Source of the DNA: CAYSCW01 sp964429795
GTDB taxonomy: Bacteria > Acidobacteriota > Aminicenantia > Aminicenantales > Aminicenantaceae
Direction: 5' to 3'
Assembly (NCBI GenBank): GCA_964429795.1
Contig: CAYSCW010000012.1
Location: 12,759-76,758, forward strand
Length of the DNA: 64,000 bases
The translations under genes were made by a program, and so were the position numbers. Below, in pieces: positions 35,663 to 44,257 of this stretch (positions are counted from its first letter, which is position 1; every line of letters starts with the position of its first letter). The notes beneath the pieces were generated by a model. The model did no database searches and had not been told where the DNA came from. It saw only the letters and a list, made by a program, of their open reading frames with translations.

Positions 35663-35680
35663 TATGGAAAGAATTCCATA
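35663..35680 (+). promoter_or_regulatory. Enhancer dyad (UAS site 3)
   Basis: TATGGA-AAGAAT-TCCATA, a perfect match to the dyad motif, with an extra half site just upstream (ACCATAGAC). It is only 56 bases before the next gene and no -24/-12 element follows it. It could repress or act on a promoter I cannot recognise. Confidence 0.65.
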
Positions 35681-35735
35681 ATTTCCGAATCGTTGCGTTG
35701 CCTATGATCAATCTGTTTGAATAAGAATAGCTATC

Positions 35736-36038
35736 ATGAGAAACAGAAAATTCGAACACCTGATAGATGATTATTTATTGAACAGACTCACTCTAGAGGA
35801 AAGGGAAAAACTAGAGAAACATTATTTTAGCTCTCCCTGTTTCTTTAGAAAGATACTCGAGAGGGAAGAAGTCATTTCTGTGGTTAAAAACAGAGGAAAT
35901 ATTATATTTCAAGATTTGGAAGACATTGACAGGGGAACTGAAAATAGCAGTCACCCTGGCCAAGAGGTGGATTTGTCTTCTTCAATAGAAGCTATGAAAA
36001 GCAGGATAAAGATGGAAAAAGGCAAAAAAGATGAATAA
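35736..36038 (+). CDS. Small anti-sigma-factor-like protein
   Basis: A 100-residue soluble protein. Its first 50 residues (LIDDYLLNRLTLEEREKLEKHYFSSPCFFRKI) resemble the N-terminal zinc-finger-like domain of anti-sigma factors (pattern: Y..G.L...E...LE.H...C..C), but only one cysteine remains, so zinc binding is unlikely. The remainder is polar with a basic/acidic tail. It overlaps the next small gene by 8 bases, so the two are translated together. An enhancer-type dyad lies 56 bases upstream. Possible role: binding a regulator in the signalling block; this is inferred from weak similarity. Confidence 0.6.
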   Translation: MRNRKFEHLIDDYLLNRLTLEEREKLEKHYFSSPCFFRKILEREEVISVVKNRGNIIFQDLEDIDRGTENSSHPGQEVDLSSSIEAMKSRIKMEKGKKDE

Positions 36039-36228
36039 AAAATCTTTCCGGCTTACAAATAAGGAAAAAGAAATCTTAGCTATAATAGAGAATAACCATG
36101 AAGGAATTACTTTGCCCGAAATAGCTTACCTTATGGGTGAGGCTTTTGTGACTATTATTCCGGAAGCCAGGAGACTGTCAGAAAAAGGATTGGTTAAGAA
36201 AAAAAACTACAAATACTTCTCTGCTTAA
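36031..36228 (+). CDS. Small winged-helix-like protein
   Basis: A 65-residue basic protein. RLTNKEKEILAIIENNHEGITLPEIAYLMGEAFVTIIPEARRLSEKGLVKKKNYKYFSA has the pattern of a winged helix-turn-helix: helix 1, helix 2 with TLPEIAYLMG, recognition helix, then KGLVKKKNYKYF as the wing. MarR-, TrmB- and ArsR-type domains look like this. It has no effector domain. It overlaps the anti-sigma-like gene by 8 bases and probably acts with it as a DNA-binding or adapter protein. Confidence 0.6.
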   Translation: MNKKSFRLTNKEKEILAIIENNHEGITLPEIAYLMGEAFVTIIPEARRLSEKGLVKKKNYKYFSA

Positions 36229-36245
36229 CCTGAGTTATTCATAAA
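36225..36245 (+). repeat. Solo terminal repeat of the dispersed element
   Basis: The 21 bases beginning at the stop codon of the winged-helix gene (TTAACCTGAGTTATTCATAA plus one) match the terminal inverted repeat of element copy A (TAACCTGTATTATTCATAAA). No core is attached, so this is a remnant or a minimal derivative. Confidence 0.55.
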
Positions 36246-36420
36246 ATGGCCAATACCCTTATATATTTTCAATATTATGAGGTTATCATATCGATTTTGA
36301 GCCCACTTCAAAGTAACGTTATGTTTAGCGATGTTATGAATCATTTACACTCATCTTTAATAAATATATGACATGTTATGGAATAATTTAATGATAACAA
36401 AGAAATAACAAAGTTTTATC

Positions 36421-36696
36421 ATGCAAAGAATAAATAAATTGGCTTCTTTAATCGATTGTCCAATCTTTTCTTATTATTCAGAAAGAATCGATAGATTAAC
36501 ACGATCTATCTATGATAGCAAAATGATTTCAAAAAAGGTGGATAACGCTCGGGAATTGCTGAACATTATAAAAATTCTGTCAAGCTGTCCTAAGTACGAT
36601 AAAGAGAGAGATGTATGTATAGATTGCAATTTTAACATGTATCTTGTCAGAGAGATGGCCAGGTTAATCGTGGAAGTAGCAGAAGCGACTTACTAG
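36421..36696 (+). CDS. Small hypothetical protein with cysteine pairs
   Basis: A 91-residue protein, probably mostly helical (MQRINKLASLIDCPIFSYYSERIDRL; NARELLNIIKILSSC; NMYLVREMARLIVEVAEATY). Four cysteines, three of them in SSCPKYDKERDVCIDCNF, could bind a metal or form disulphides. I know no family. It has no signal peptide and no good ribosome binding site. It sits between the winged-helix gene and a decayed kinase fragment, so it may itself be part of a reshuffled region. Confidence 0.45.
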   Translation: MQRINKLASLIDCPIFSYYSERIDRLTRSIYDSKMISKKVDNARELLNIIKILSSCPKYDKERDVCIDCNFNMYLVREMARLIVEVAEATY

Positions 36697-36698
36697 CT

Positions 36699-36900
36699 TT
36701 TCCTGGAAAGATAGTGAAGAGAAATATCGGCTTCGCGTGGAAAACCAGAGGGATCTTGTAGTTAAAATCGACACCGCAGGACGAAGTCATTGGATTTGCA
36801 TTTGGTGACCATCATCGTAGAGGATCAGCTTAATGGCGAGGTCAAACTGAGTAGAGACAGAAGAACAGAAATTCGCATCAGACTGAAAGGGCTGAAGTAA
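36699..36900 (+). pseudogene. Remnant of a PAS histidine kinase
   Basis: Two pieces of one decayed kinase joined in different frames. The first, from about 36699 to 36790, reads SFSWKDSEEKYRLRVENQRD then LVVKIDTAG, the start of a PAS domain. The second, from about 36784 to the TAA at 36898-36900, reads TIIVEDQLNGEVKLSRDRRT then EIRIRLKGLK, the end of an ATPase domain; the next kinase has VNTLVEQLEGSIKLRR at the same place. The middle is deleted. The TAA overlaps the ATG of the following kinase (TAATG), so this tail may still serve translational coupling. Confidence 0.75.
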
Positions 36901-38321
36901 TGAGCGGAAAAAAGATTTTGGTCGTGGAAGATGACAGGATTATTGCTGAAAGCATAAAAAGTGCTTTGAATAATATGGGATATGAAGTTCCCTCTGTAGT
37001 TTTTGTAGGAGAAAAAGCTGTGAAGGAGGTAGAAAAGTATAATCCTGATTTGGTTTTAATGGATATTGTTCTTGAAAGAGAAATGGATGGAATTGAAGCT
37101 GCTTCTCATATCCGTTCCCAATTCAACATTCCGGTTATCTTTCTCACCGCCCATTCAGATAAAAAAATGTTAGAACGGGCAAAGATAGCCGAACCATTTG
37201 GGTACATCATTAAACCTTTCGAAGAGAGGGAATTACATTCCGTTATAGAAATAGCTCTCTACAAGCATGGGATGGAGAAGGAATTAAAAGAGATTAAAGA
37301 ATGGCTTTCAACAACACTCAAGAGTATCGGTGATGCCGTAATTGCCACCGATACAAAGGGCAATGTGACATTTATGAATCCTATTGCCGAGAAAGTGACG
37401 GGCTGGAAGCAAGAGGAAGCATCGGGAAAGCCTTTGAAAAAAGTATTCAATATTATTCACGAGGAAACAGGAAAAGTTGCAGAAGATCCTTCAGCCAGAG
37501 TAATTCAAGAAGGTAAGATATTTGGGTTAGCAAATCAAACAGTTTTAATTGCCAAAGATAGAACGAAACATCCTATTGATGATAGTTGTGCTCCTATCAA
37601 AGATGAGAGAGGAAATATCATTGGCGTGGTCTTGATCTTCAGAGACATAACAGAACGCAGGAAGGCAGAAGCACAAATCAGGACTTCACTCGAAGAGAAG
37701 GAAGTGCTTCTTAAAGAAATTCACCATAGGGTCAAAAACAATATGCAGATTGTTTATAGTCTCCTCAATATCCAGGCAGGAAATATAAAAAATAAAAATG
37801 TCCTTAATATGCTAAAGGAAACGCAAAACCGCATACGATCAATGGCTCTTATCCATGAAAAATTGTATCAATCAAAGGATCTGGCAAAGATCGAATTTGG
37901 TGATTATATCCGAAAGCTTACAACTGGATTGTTCCATTCCTATGGAATCGATACAGAGTCTATCAGATTAAAGATCTGTGTGGTTAATGTCTATTTGAAT
38001 ATCTACACAGCTATTCCTTGCGGCTTAATCATCAATGAGCTAGTCTCCAATTCTTTAAAACACGCCTTCCCTGATGGCACTGAGAAAAAGGGAAGAAGTA
38101 GAGAAGAAGGCAGAATTCATATCAGCATGAGTCCAGATAGCAATAATAAATTAAAGCTGATTGTTAGCGATAATGGCATTGGTTTTCCGAAAGATCTAGA
38201 TTTCCGAAACACAGAGTCTTTGGGGCTGCAAGTCGTGAATACTTTAGTCGAGCAACTTGAGGGTAGTATCAAGCTTCGCCGATATCCCGGGACATCATTC
38301 AAGATTGAATTTGATCTATGA
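36900..38321 (+). CDS. REC-PAS-HisKA_2 histidine kinase
   Basis: Soluble sensor kinase of 473 residues. Receiver about 1-120 (ILVVEDDRIIAES, LVLMDIVLEREMDG, IKPFEERE); PAS about 138-255 (AVIATDTKGNVTFMNPIAEKVTGW to FRDITERRKAE); HisKA_2 dimerisation domain with LLKEIHHRVKNNMQ; ATPase domain with INELVSNSLKHAFP and DNGIGFP. The HisKA_2/HWE-type kinase module is often found with partner receivers and no membrane sensor. The receiver-PAS part closely resembles that of the kinase at 40991. Its start overlaps the stop of a decayed kinase. Confidence 0.92.
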   Translation: MSGKKILVVEDDRIIAESIKSALNNMGYEVPSVVFVGEKAVKEVEKYNPDLVLMDIVLEREMDGIEAASHIRSQFNIPVIFLTAHSDKKMLERAKIAEPFGYIIKPFEERELHSVIEIALYKHGMEKELKEIKEWLSTTLKSIGDAVIATDTKGNVTFMNPIAEKVTGWKQEEASGKPLKKVFNIIHEETGKVAEDPSARVIQEGKIFGLANQTVLIAKDRTKHPIDDSCAPIKDERGNIIGVVLIFRDITERRKAEAQIRTSLEEKEVLLKEIHHRVKNNMQIVYSLLNIQAGNIKNKNVLNMLKETQNRIRSMALIHEKLYQSKDLAKIEFGDYIRKLTTGLFHSYGIDTESIRLKICVVNVYLNIYTAIPCGLIINELVSNSLKHAFPDGTEKKGRSREEGRIHISMSPDSNNKLKLIVSDNGIGFPKDLDFRNTESLGLQVVNTLVEQLEGSIKLRRYPGTSFKIEFDL

Positions 38322-38374
38322 GGGATATTCATCCTATGTCATTGCGGGTAGCGCAACGATGAGACGATCTCATT

Positions 38375-39496
38375 ATGGATAAAAGCCTTAGTTACGATAC
38401 CAGATATCAAAAAAGCTGGAAACACACCATGAAAGAGAAACCCAAGATCCTCATCATCGAAGATGATGAGAGCACTCGGAAAACTCTGGCATTCATATTC
38501 AGAAAGAAAGGCTATGATACAGAAACCGCAGGAACCGGGAAAGAAGCACTAAAAATGGCGAAGCAAAGATTCTTCAATGTGGCCCTTCTGGACATTATGC
38601 TTCCTGACAAGGAAGGAACAGAACTCTTGGCTCCTTTGAAGGAAATGCATCCTTTCATGGATGTGATCGTTATGACTGGATATGCCTCTATGGAGAACAC
38701 GATGAGATCCTTAAATGGAGGGGCATCAGCCTATTTCACCAAGCCTCTGAAATTGAATGAGATGTTGGCTGCAATAAAAAAGATGCTAGAAAAACAGTGG
38801 CAGGAAATAGAGAAGCGAAGATTATACCAGGAGATGCATCTAAAATTGTCCGAGAGCATACAAGAAGAAGAAGAGCTTATTTATTTAGCCACTCATGACG
38901 CTCTGACCGGCTTGCCTAACCGGACGCTTTTCCAGGACCGTCTTTCAATAGAGCTCGTTCGTGCACGGCGTAACAAACAAAAACTGGCTGTTATGTTGCT
39001 TGATCTGGATCACTTCAAGGATATTAATGATAGGTTGGGACACAGTGCTGGTGATAAGTTATTGCGCCATATTGCGCAACGCCTGTCAAACCTCTTAAGA
39101 AAGAGCGATTCAGTCGCTCGTATTGGAGGAGACGAATTTTTGCTGTTGCTTCCAGAAATTAGTCAAATCAAAGATGTGGCCAAAGTTGCTCAGAAGGTCT
39201 TGGTAGATATGCGCAGGCCATTTAAATTTAATAGCTATAGTGTCAAGATCACAGCTAGCATTGGGATTTCGATCTTCACCGATTGCAGCGGGAATGCAGG
39301 ATCCCTAATAAAAAATGCGGATATTGCCATGTACAAAGCCAAAGAACAGGGTCGGGATAGATATAATTTGTACTCGGACAAAGAAGGTGGAGATGGAAAA
39401 GCAAATCTACATTCTTACGGTGAAAGGCAATATCCACTCGTCCAAGAGCATGTTCTAGCCCTCTTTCGCTCCAGGCTGCGGGATGCACCTCGCTAG
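38375..39496 (+). CDS. Receiver-GGDEF diguanylate cyclase
   Basis: Response regulator of 373 residues (355 if the ATG at 38429 is used) making cyclic di-GMP from two GTP. Receiver about 20-140 (ILIIEDDESTRKT, VALLDIMLPDKEG, YFTKPLK), a short coiled linker, then GGDEF domain about 165-335 with DALTGLPNR, DLDHFKDIND, and the intact active site RIGGDEF. RKSD five residues before the GGDEF matches the RxxD inhibitory site, so product feedback is likely. No EAL or PilZ protein is nearby. It links the kinases of this block to cyclic di-GMP signalling. Confidence 0.92.
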   Translation: MDKSLSYDTRYQKSWKHTMKEKPKILIIEDDESTRKTLAFIFRKKGYDTETAGTGKEALKMAKQRFFNVALLDIMLPDKEGTELLAPLKEMHPFMDVIVMTGYASMENTMRSLNGGASAYFTKPLKLNEMLAAIKKMLEKQWQEIEKRRLYQEMHLKLSESIQEEEELIYLATHDALTGLPNRTLFQDRLSIELVRARRNKQKLAVMLLDLDHFKDINDRLGHSAGDKLLRHIAQRLSNLLRKSDSVARIGGDEFLLLLPEISQIKDVAKVAQKVLVDMRRPFKFNSYSVKITASIGISIFTDCSGNAGSLIKNADIAMYKAKEQGRDRYNLYSDKEGGDGKANLHSYGERQYPLVQEHVLALFRSRLRDAPR

Positions 39497-39565
39497 ATTG
39501 ATGTATAATTCTATTATTACCCCTCATTTGAGAAATTCTGATAATAGCTTGAGAAATATGTGACT

Positions 39566-39683
39566 TACCTGGATTATTCAGGAATTCAATGGACACGTTT
39601 CCGATTTCAGAAAATTGGAACATGTCCCTGATTTCCCCTCTCTTCCATGACAAATTTTGCATGTTTATGAATAATGCAGGCTT
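39566..39683 (+). repeat. Inverted-repeat element, copy C
   Basis: Same orientation as copy B. Starts with CCTGGATTATTCAGGAA, has the hairpin core (GGACACGTTTCCGATTT / AAATTGGAACATGTCC) and keeps the right end (TGCATGTTTATGAATAATGC then AGG), which matches the reverse complement of copy A's other end. The outermost left piece present in A and B is missing. Confidence 0.78.
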
Positions 39684-39724
39684 ATTAATTTATGGAACCA
39701 TTGCATCTCCTTTAAGGAATTGAA

Positions 39725-40921
39725 ATGGAAGACGAAGAGAAAACAAAAAATCAACTAATAATGGAATTAAGGCGACTTCGCGAGAGAATTGATGAATTAG
39801 TAAAATCAGAAACCGCGTGCAAACGGGTAGCAGAGGAGCTTCATGAGAGTGAAGAGAAATTCAGAACCATAGAGGAAGAGAAAGGGAAACTTCTTAAAGC
39901 GATTGAAATAGCTAAGGAGGCTGTATGCATTACATCCCAAGATGGCGTAGTGATCTACACAAATGAAGCTATGGATAAACAGTTTGGTTATAAAAATGGT
40001 GAATTAATAGGTAAGTATTTATCAATCTTATATGCAGGGCCCTCGTCAGAAGCAATCATGAAACAGATAATGCATGAGATTGAAAACAAGGGTAGTTGGG
40101 AAGGAGAGATCCATAATAAAAGAAAAGACAATACTGAATTCCTAAGCTATGCAGCAGTAAGTGCGCTTAAGGACAAAGACGGCAAAATATTAAATTATGT
40201 CTCGACACAACATGATATCACCAAAATCACAGAAATGCAGGAGCAACTGGTCCTCAAGGAGAAGCTTGCTGTGTTAGGCCAATTGGCTGGTGGAGTAGGC
40301 CACGAGCTTCGCAATCCCCTGGGAGCAATAAAGAATGCTGTATATTTTCTCAATATGACACTGGAAGAGACTGATCCAGAAGTGAAAGAGACTATAGAGC
40401 TCCTGAGGAAGGAAGTGGCAAAATCCGAGAGGATCATCAGCAGCTTTCTAAATTTCGCTCAAACAAAGACTCCAATCCGGCATAAAGTTAATGTGAATGA
40501 ACTTGTGCAAGAAGAACTTTCTCGAAATGCCATGCCAGAGAATATCAAGGTGGTCTGCCATCTAGATGAAAAAATGCCAGCCATCCTGGCTGATCCCGAT
40601 CAACTTGCTCATGTCTTTGGAAACATCATTCTTAATGCCATCCAGGCGATGCCTAAGAGTGGAGAGTTATCCATCGAATCTAAGTTGGAAAGTTCGAAGA
40701 TGGTGGCCATTTCCTTCAAAGATACAGGAGTAGGAATTCCCAGAAAGCACCTTAAAAAGCTGTTTGAACCGCTCTTCACAACTAAGTCCAAGGGGATCGG
40801 CTTCGGCCTGGCTGTTACCAAGACCATAGTCGAGGGACTTGGGGGTACAATCGAAGTGGAGAGTGAGGCAGGTAAAGGTAGTACCTTCATAGTAAGGCTG
40901 CCCTTAGCTTTGAAATCTTAA
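39725..40921 (+). CDS. PAS histidine kinase
   Basis: Soluble kinase of 398 residues: coiled-coil start about 1-60, one PAS about 60-170 (AIEIAKEAVCITSQDGVVIY to TQHDITKITEMQE), HisKA with GGVGHELRNPLGA, and ATPase domain with IILNAIQAM, DTGVGIP, FEPLFTTK and GIGFGLAVTK. All catalytic boxes are intact. The HELRNP type of H box is that of NtrB-like kinases, so a phosphotransfer to the NtrC-type regulator is conceivable. AAGGA precedes the ATG. Receiver partners could be any of those encoded nearby. Confidence 0.9.
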   Translation: MEDEEKTKNQLIMELRRLRERIDELVKSETACKRVAEELHESEEKFRTIEEEKGKLLKAIEIAKEAVCITSQDGVVIYTNEAMDKQFGYKNGELIGKYLSILYAGPSSEAIMKQIMHEIENKGSWEGEIHNKRKDNTEFLSYAAVSALKDKDGKILNYVSTQHDITKITEMQEQLVLKEKLAVLGQLAGGVGHELRNPLGAIKNAVYFLNMTLEETDPEVKETIELLRKEVAKSERIISSFLNFAQTKTPIRHKVNVNELVQEELSRNAMPENIKVVCHLDEKMPAILADPDQLAHVFGNIILNAIQAMPKSGELSIESKLESSKMVAISFKDTGVGIPRKHLKKLFEPLFTTKSKGIGFGLAVTKTIVEGLGGTIEVESEAGKGSTFIVRLPLALKS

Positions 40922-40990
40922 ACCTAAAGCACGGTATCAAAAAGGACAGGGAAAAGAAAAACGACAGGTTGAATTTAGAAGATTAAATTC

Positions 40991-43258
40991 ATGACTAGAG
41001 CAAAGATCTTAATCGTAGAAGATGAGAAGATTACCGCTAAAAACATCCGAATGACTTTGGATAATCTTGGTTATTCTGTCTGCTCCATAGCGTCTTCCAG
41101 AGAAGAAGCGCTCAAGAAGGCAGAGGAAGATAAACCTGATTTGGTCCTGATGGATATTAAACTCAACGGGAAAATGGAAGGTATTGAAGCGGCTGATGAG
41201 ATACGTCTCAGGTTTGATATTCCTGTTGTCTATTTGACTGCTTATGCAGAAGAAGAAACATTGAAAAAGGCCAGAATAACAGAACCCTTTGGCTATATCA
41301 TCAAGCCATTCGAGAGAAGAGAATTGCACAGCATTCTGGAGATCTCTCTCTACAAACACAGAACGGAAAAGAAGCTGAGGCAGACTCAGCAATGGCTTTC
41401 AACAACACTCAAGAATATCAATGATGCCGTTATTGTTGCCGACATTGGCGGCATAGTGACATTCATGAATCCGATTGCGAAAATTTTGACCGGCTACAAG
41501 AAAGACGAGGCGATCGGGAAAAAACTGTCTGAAATCTTTAATGTCATAAGCGAGAATACAGGCCGAAGAATAGAAGATCTTGTATCTAAGGTGGTCAAAG
41601 AAGGATCTGTACTTAAACTGAACAATTCTCTTCGGTTGATCACCAAGGATAAAAAGAGCATTCTTATCGAAGCCAGCAATGCCCCCCTCAGAGATGAAAG
41701 AGGAAACATTACAGAGGTCATAGTGGCTTTTCGAGATGTTTCTGAGCATGATCGGTTGCTGAAAGCATTGAAAACAAGTAAAGCAACCTTTGACAACATT
41801 ATAGGAAGGACTGCCGAGGGTGTTATAGTTGTGGATGATGAAGGAATTATCCGCTTTGTTAACAAAAGAGCTGAAGAGTACTTTGGCAGTAAGGCGAGTG
41901 AACTAACCGGAAAAAAGTCCGATTTACCTCTAGCAACAGAAGAGACTGATGAGATTGAGATTTTTCGCCCGAATGGAGAGTCAGGGATTGGTGAGATCCG
42001 GGTAGTTAAAACAGATTGGGAAGGTAAACCAAGTTATCTTGTATCGATCCGAGATATCACTGAGCGTAAACGAGTAATGGAAAAGCTACTAAGAGTACAA
42101 AAGGAACAAATAGAAGCGCGAGACCAATTCATTTCCTATGTTTCTCACGAGTTGAGGACGCCACTTACGGTTATTCATCAATTTGTCACTATTCTTCTGG
42201 ATGGACTGGATGGCAAAATCACCCCAATGCAACGTGTTGATCTGGAGATAATCTTGCGAAACACCAACCAACTCAACACCATGATCAGAGATCTTTTGGA
42301 CTTCACAAGAGTGATTACAGGTAAGATAAAAACTGATCCTCAGCCTCTTTCGATCGCTGATTTGATGAACACGACTTTGGCTGGTTTTCAGAAGAGAGCT
42401 GACGCGGATGGAGTGACCATTATCTCCGAAGTCCCCGCTAATTTGCCTTTTGTTTATGCTGATTCAGTAAAAGTCAGACAAATACTCAACAATCTTATAG
42501 ATAATGCCCTAAAATTTACGCCTGAAAATGGAAGGATCATTATCCGAGGATATGTTTTCGACAAGAATCCTGATTTTGTATGTGTTGAGGTGATGGATAC
42601 TGGTTATGGAATTGATCCCCTAGAGAAAGATAAAATATTTAATTATCTCTACCAATCAAAGGCTACGCCGAGAGGACGAAGCAAGGGGCTAGGACTCGGC
42701 CTTTATATCTGTAAAGAAATAGTCAATCACCATGGGGGTCAGGTATGGGTAGAGAGCCAACCTAAAGAGGGCAGCTCATTTTTCTTTACATTGCCCATTT
42801 TTTCCCTGGCGAAGTTGCTTGCACCAATCCTTATCCCAGAGAACTTGAAGAAGGGTTTTCTGTCTGTTGTCACTGTCGAATTAGCCCCACCTGGAAGGCC
42901 GTTATCTCCAAAAACATGGGAGCAGGTTGTTAGAGTGGTTCGAGATGTTCTGAAGAATAGCTTGATTCCTGATTTGGAAGTGCTATTGCCTAGCAACACT
43001 GATCTTAAACAGGCAGAGAGCTTTTTCCTGCTGGCATGTGCCGATAAGAGAGAGGCAGATGTGCTTGTGCGACGAATTCAGGAGCAATTGGCATCCTGTG
43101 AGATTTTTCAAATTACCAGTATTAATCCTTCGGTTTCCTTCACCACCATGGAGGTTTCAGGAGGCGAAGCCAGCAGGAGATTGGATCGAGTTGCGGAAGA
43201 CATTACATGCAAAGTGGAAGAGATTGTTAAGAATAATGTTCTAAAGAAGGAGGATTGA
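40991..43258 (+). CDS. REC-PAS-PAS histidine kinase with extra C-terminal domain
   Basis: Soluble kinase of 755 residues. Receiver about 1-120 (ILIVEDEKITAKN, LVLMDIKLNGKMEG, IKPFERRE); PAS about 138-255 and 258-370; HisKA with FISYVSHELRTPLTV; ATPase domain to about 595 with LIDNALKF, DTGYGID, GLGLGLYICKEI. Residues about 600-755 form an extra domain I do not recognise: predicted alternating strands and helices with FLSVVTVELAPPGRPLS, TWEQVVRVVRDVLKNS, FFLLACADKREADVLVRRIQ. This pattern recalls a degenerate nucleotide-cyclase-like (GGDEF-type) fold without its active site, but that is only a guess. The last bases overlap a receiver fragment. Confidence 0.88.
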   Translation: MTRAKILIVEDEKITAKNIRMTLDNLGYSVCSIASSREEALKKAEEDKPDLVLMDIKLNGKMEGIEAADEIRLRFDIPVVYLTAYAEEETLKKARITEPFGYIIKPFERRELHSILEISLYKHRTEKKLRQTQQWLSTTLKNINDAVIVADIGGIVTFMNPIAKILTGYKKDEAIGKKLSEIFNVISENTGRRIEDLVSKVVKEGSVLKLNNSLRLITKDKKSILIEASNAPLRDERGNITEVIVAFRDVSEHDRLLKALKTSKATFDNIIGRTAEGVIVVDDEGIIRFVNKRAEEYFGSKASELTGKKSDLPLATEETDEIEIFRPNGESGIGEIRVVKTDWEGKPSYLVSIRDITERKRVMEKLLRVQKEQIEARDQFISYVSHELRTPLTVIHQFVTILLDGLDGKITPMQRVDLEIILRNTNQLNTMIRDLLDFTRVITGKIKTDPQPLSIADLMNTTLAGFQKRADADGVTIISEVPANLPFVYADSVKVRQILNNLIDNALKFTPENGRIIIRGYVFDKNPDFVCVEVMDTGYGIDPLEKDKIFNYLYQSKATPRGRSKGLGLGLYICKEIVNHHGGQVWVESQPKEGSSFFFTLPIFSLAKLLAPILIPENLKKGFLSVVTVELAPPGRPLSPKTWEQVVRVVRDVLKNSLIPDLEVLLPSNTDLKQAESFFLLACADKREADVLVRRIQEQLASCEIFQITSINPSVSFTTMEVSGGEASRRLDRVAEDITCKVEEIVKNNVLKKED

Positions 43259-43443
43259 TTCCGGTTGTTTATATCATGCTTATTGCTTATAGAGATGACA
43301 GAACATTGGAGCGAGCAAAGGAGATCAGATCTTTAGACATCTTGATTAAGCCTTTTGGGATTAGAGAATTGGAGAAGAGTATCGAGCTTGTTTTTTCAGG
43401 TAGAGTAGGTGCTGAAAAAAGCAAAAAGGGAAGCCCCTGTTGA
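43255..43443 (+). pseudogene. C-terminal fragment of a receiver domain
   Basis: The frame from 43255 reads IPVVYIMLIAYRDDRTLERA then KEIRSLDILIKPFGIRELEK, the second half of a receiver (beta4 to alpha5, with the conserved Lys-Pro). The intact neighbours read IPVVYLTAYAEEETLKKA and IIKPFERRE at the same place. The first half with the acidic pocket and acceptor Asp is absent and no ATG begins it. It is a remnant of a tandem duplication of the receiver found in the kinases at 36900 and 40991. Confidence 0.75.
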
Positions 43444-43551
43444 GAATATTCTTGTTGAATTCGTCAAGTGTGATAATACTAGCACTGATAAAGATAGACG
43501 AGATTTTATCGGAAAGTATGGGGGAGGGATGTTAGTTGGAGGGCAAAATTG

Positions 43552-44229
43552 TTATTGTATGGGAGAAATAAGGTAATGTGCCAGTTGATTCAGTTTGTCT
43601 TTATTCTTTTTTGTCAATAAACTTTTCTGATATTCATTTATTCTCTCTCTTTTCTTTATTTCTATTATTTCAATATCTTCCGGAAGTCTGGGAATGATCT
43701 CATGATGAGCTCCTAAAAAAAGAACTCCGGTTTCGTCTTGCTTTAAGGTATTATCTATGGTTTCGGCAATAAATTCATCTCTTTTTTTTAGCAATATCTT
43801 CTTATGAAATCTGTAATTTAGAGCAGCTATTATTTTTTTTATAGACTTCTTTGCCTTGGTTATTTGTATGAGATAATCATATTCCTTTTTGACTGCAGGA
43901 AAGCTCTCAGTTTTTACCAACTGAGCTCCACATTTAATCAGTCGAGAAACAATTTCATAATTCTTGCTTCCTTTCTTCACGCCATCAGCGACAATCTTCA
44001 GCCCCACAATCCCATTAGCCACTAATCCATCCTGATATATTTTTAAAATTTTTACATTTAAAGAGTCGAAATATCCGTCTATAGAGTCCCAAAATCCTAA
44101 AATAACTTCCTTGTGTCTCTTCCAATCTTTATCTCCAATCAGACTTTTTCCTCTTTTATTCACTTCAGAAGCTATATTACCCAGATCAGCGCTTATATGG
44201 ATAATTGGCACATAAATCAGTCTTCTCAT
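43552..44229 (-). CDS. Hypothetical protein at end of gas vesicle cluster
   Basis: A 225-residue soluble protein with no recognised family. It starts MRRLIYVPIIHISADLGNIA, a buried strand followed by a helix, then VILGFWDSIDGYFDSLNV and a KIYQDGLVANGIVGLKIV segment. A late GVLFLGAHHEIIPRLPEDIEII stretch looks like a strand-turn with two histidines, slightly reminiscent of TraB-like proteins. The C-terminus is basic and helical. It is the last gene of the leftward cluster, 28 bases after the Hsp20-like gene, and is probably co-transcribed with it. A role in gas vesicle control or stress response is possible but unsupported. Confidence 0.6.
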   Translation of the reverse strand: MRRLIYVPIIHISADLGNIASEVNKRGKSLIGDKDWKRHKEVILGFWDSIDGYFDSLNVKILKIYQDGLVANGIVGLKIVADGVKKGSKNYEIVSRLIKCGAQLVKTESFPAVKKEYDYLIQITKAKKSIKKIIAALNYRFHKKILLKKRDEFIAETIDNTLKQDETGVLFLGAHHEIIPRLPEDIEIIEIKKRERINEYQKSLLTKKNKDKLNQLAHYLISPIQ

Positions 44230-44257
44230 GGCAATCCCTATTGTTTATCTAGACAAC

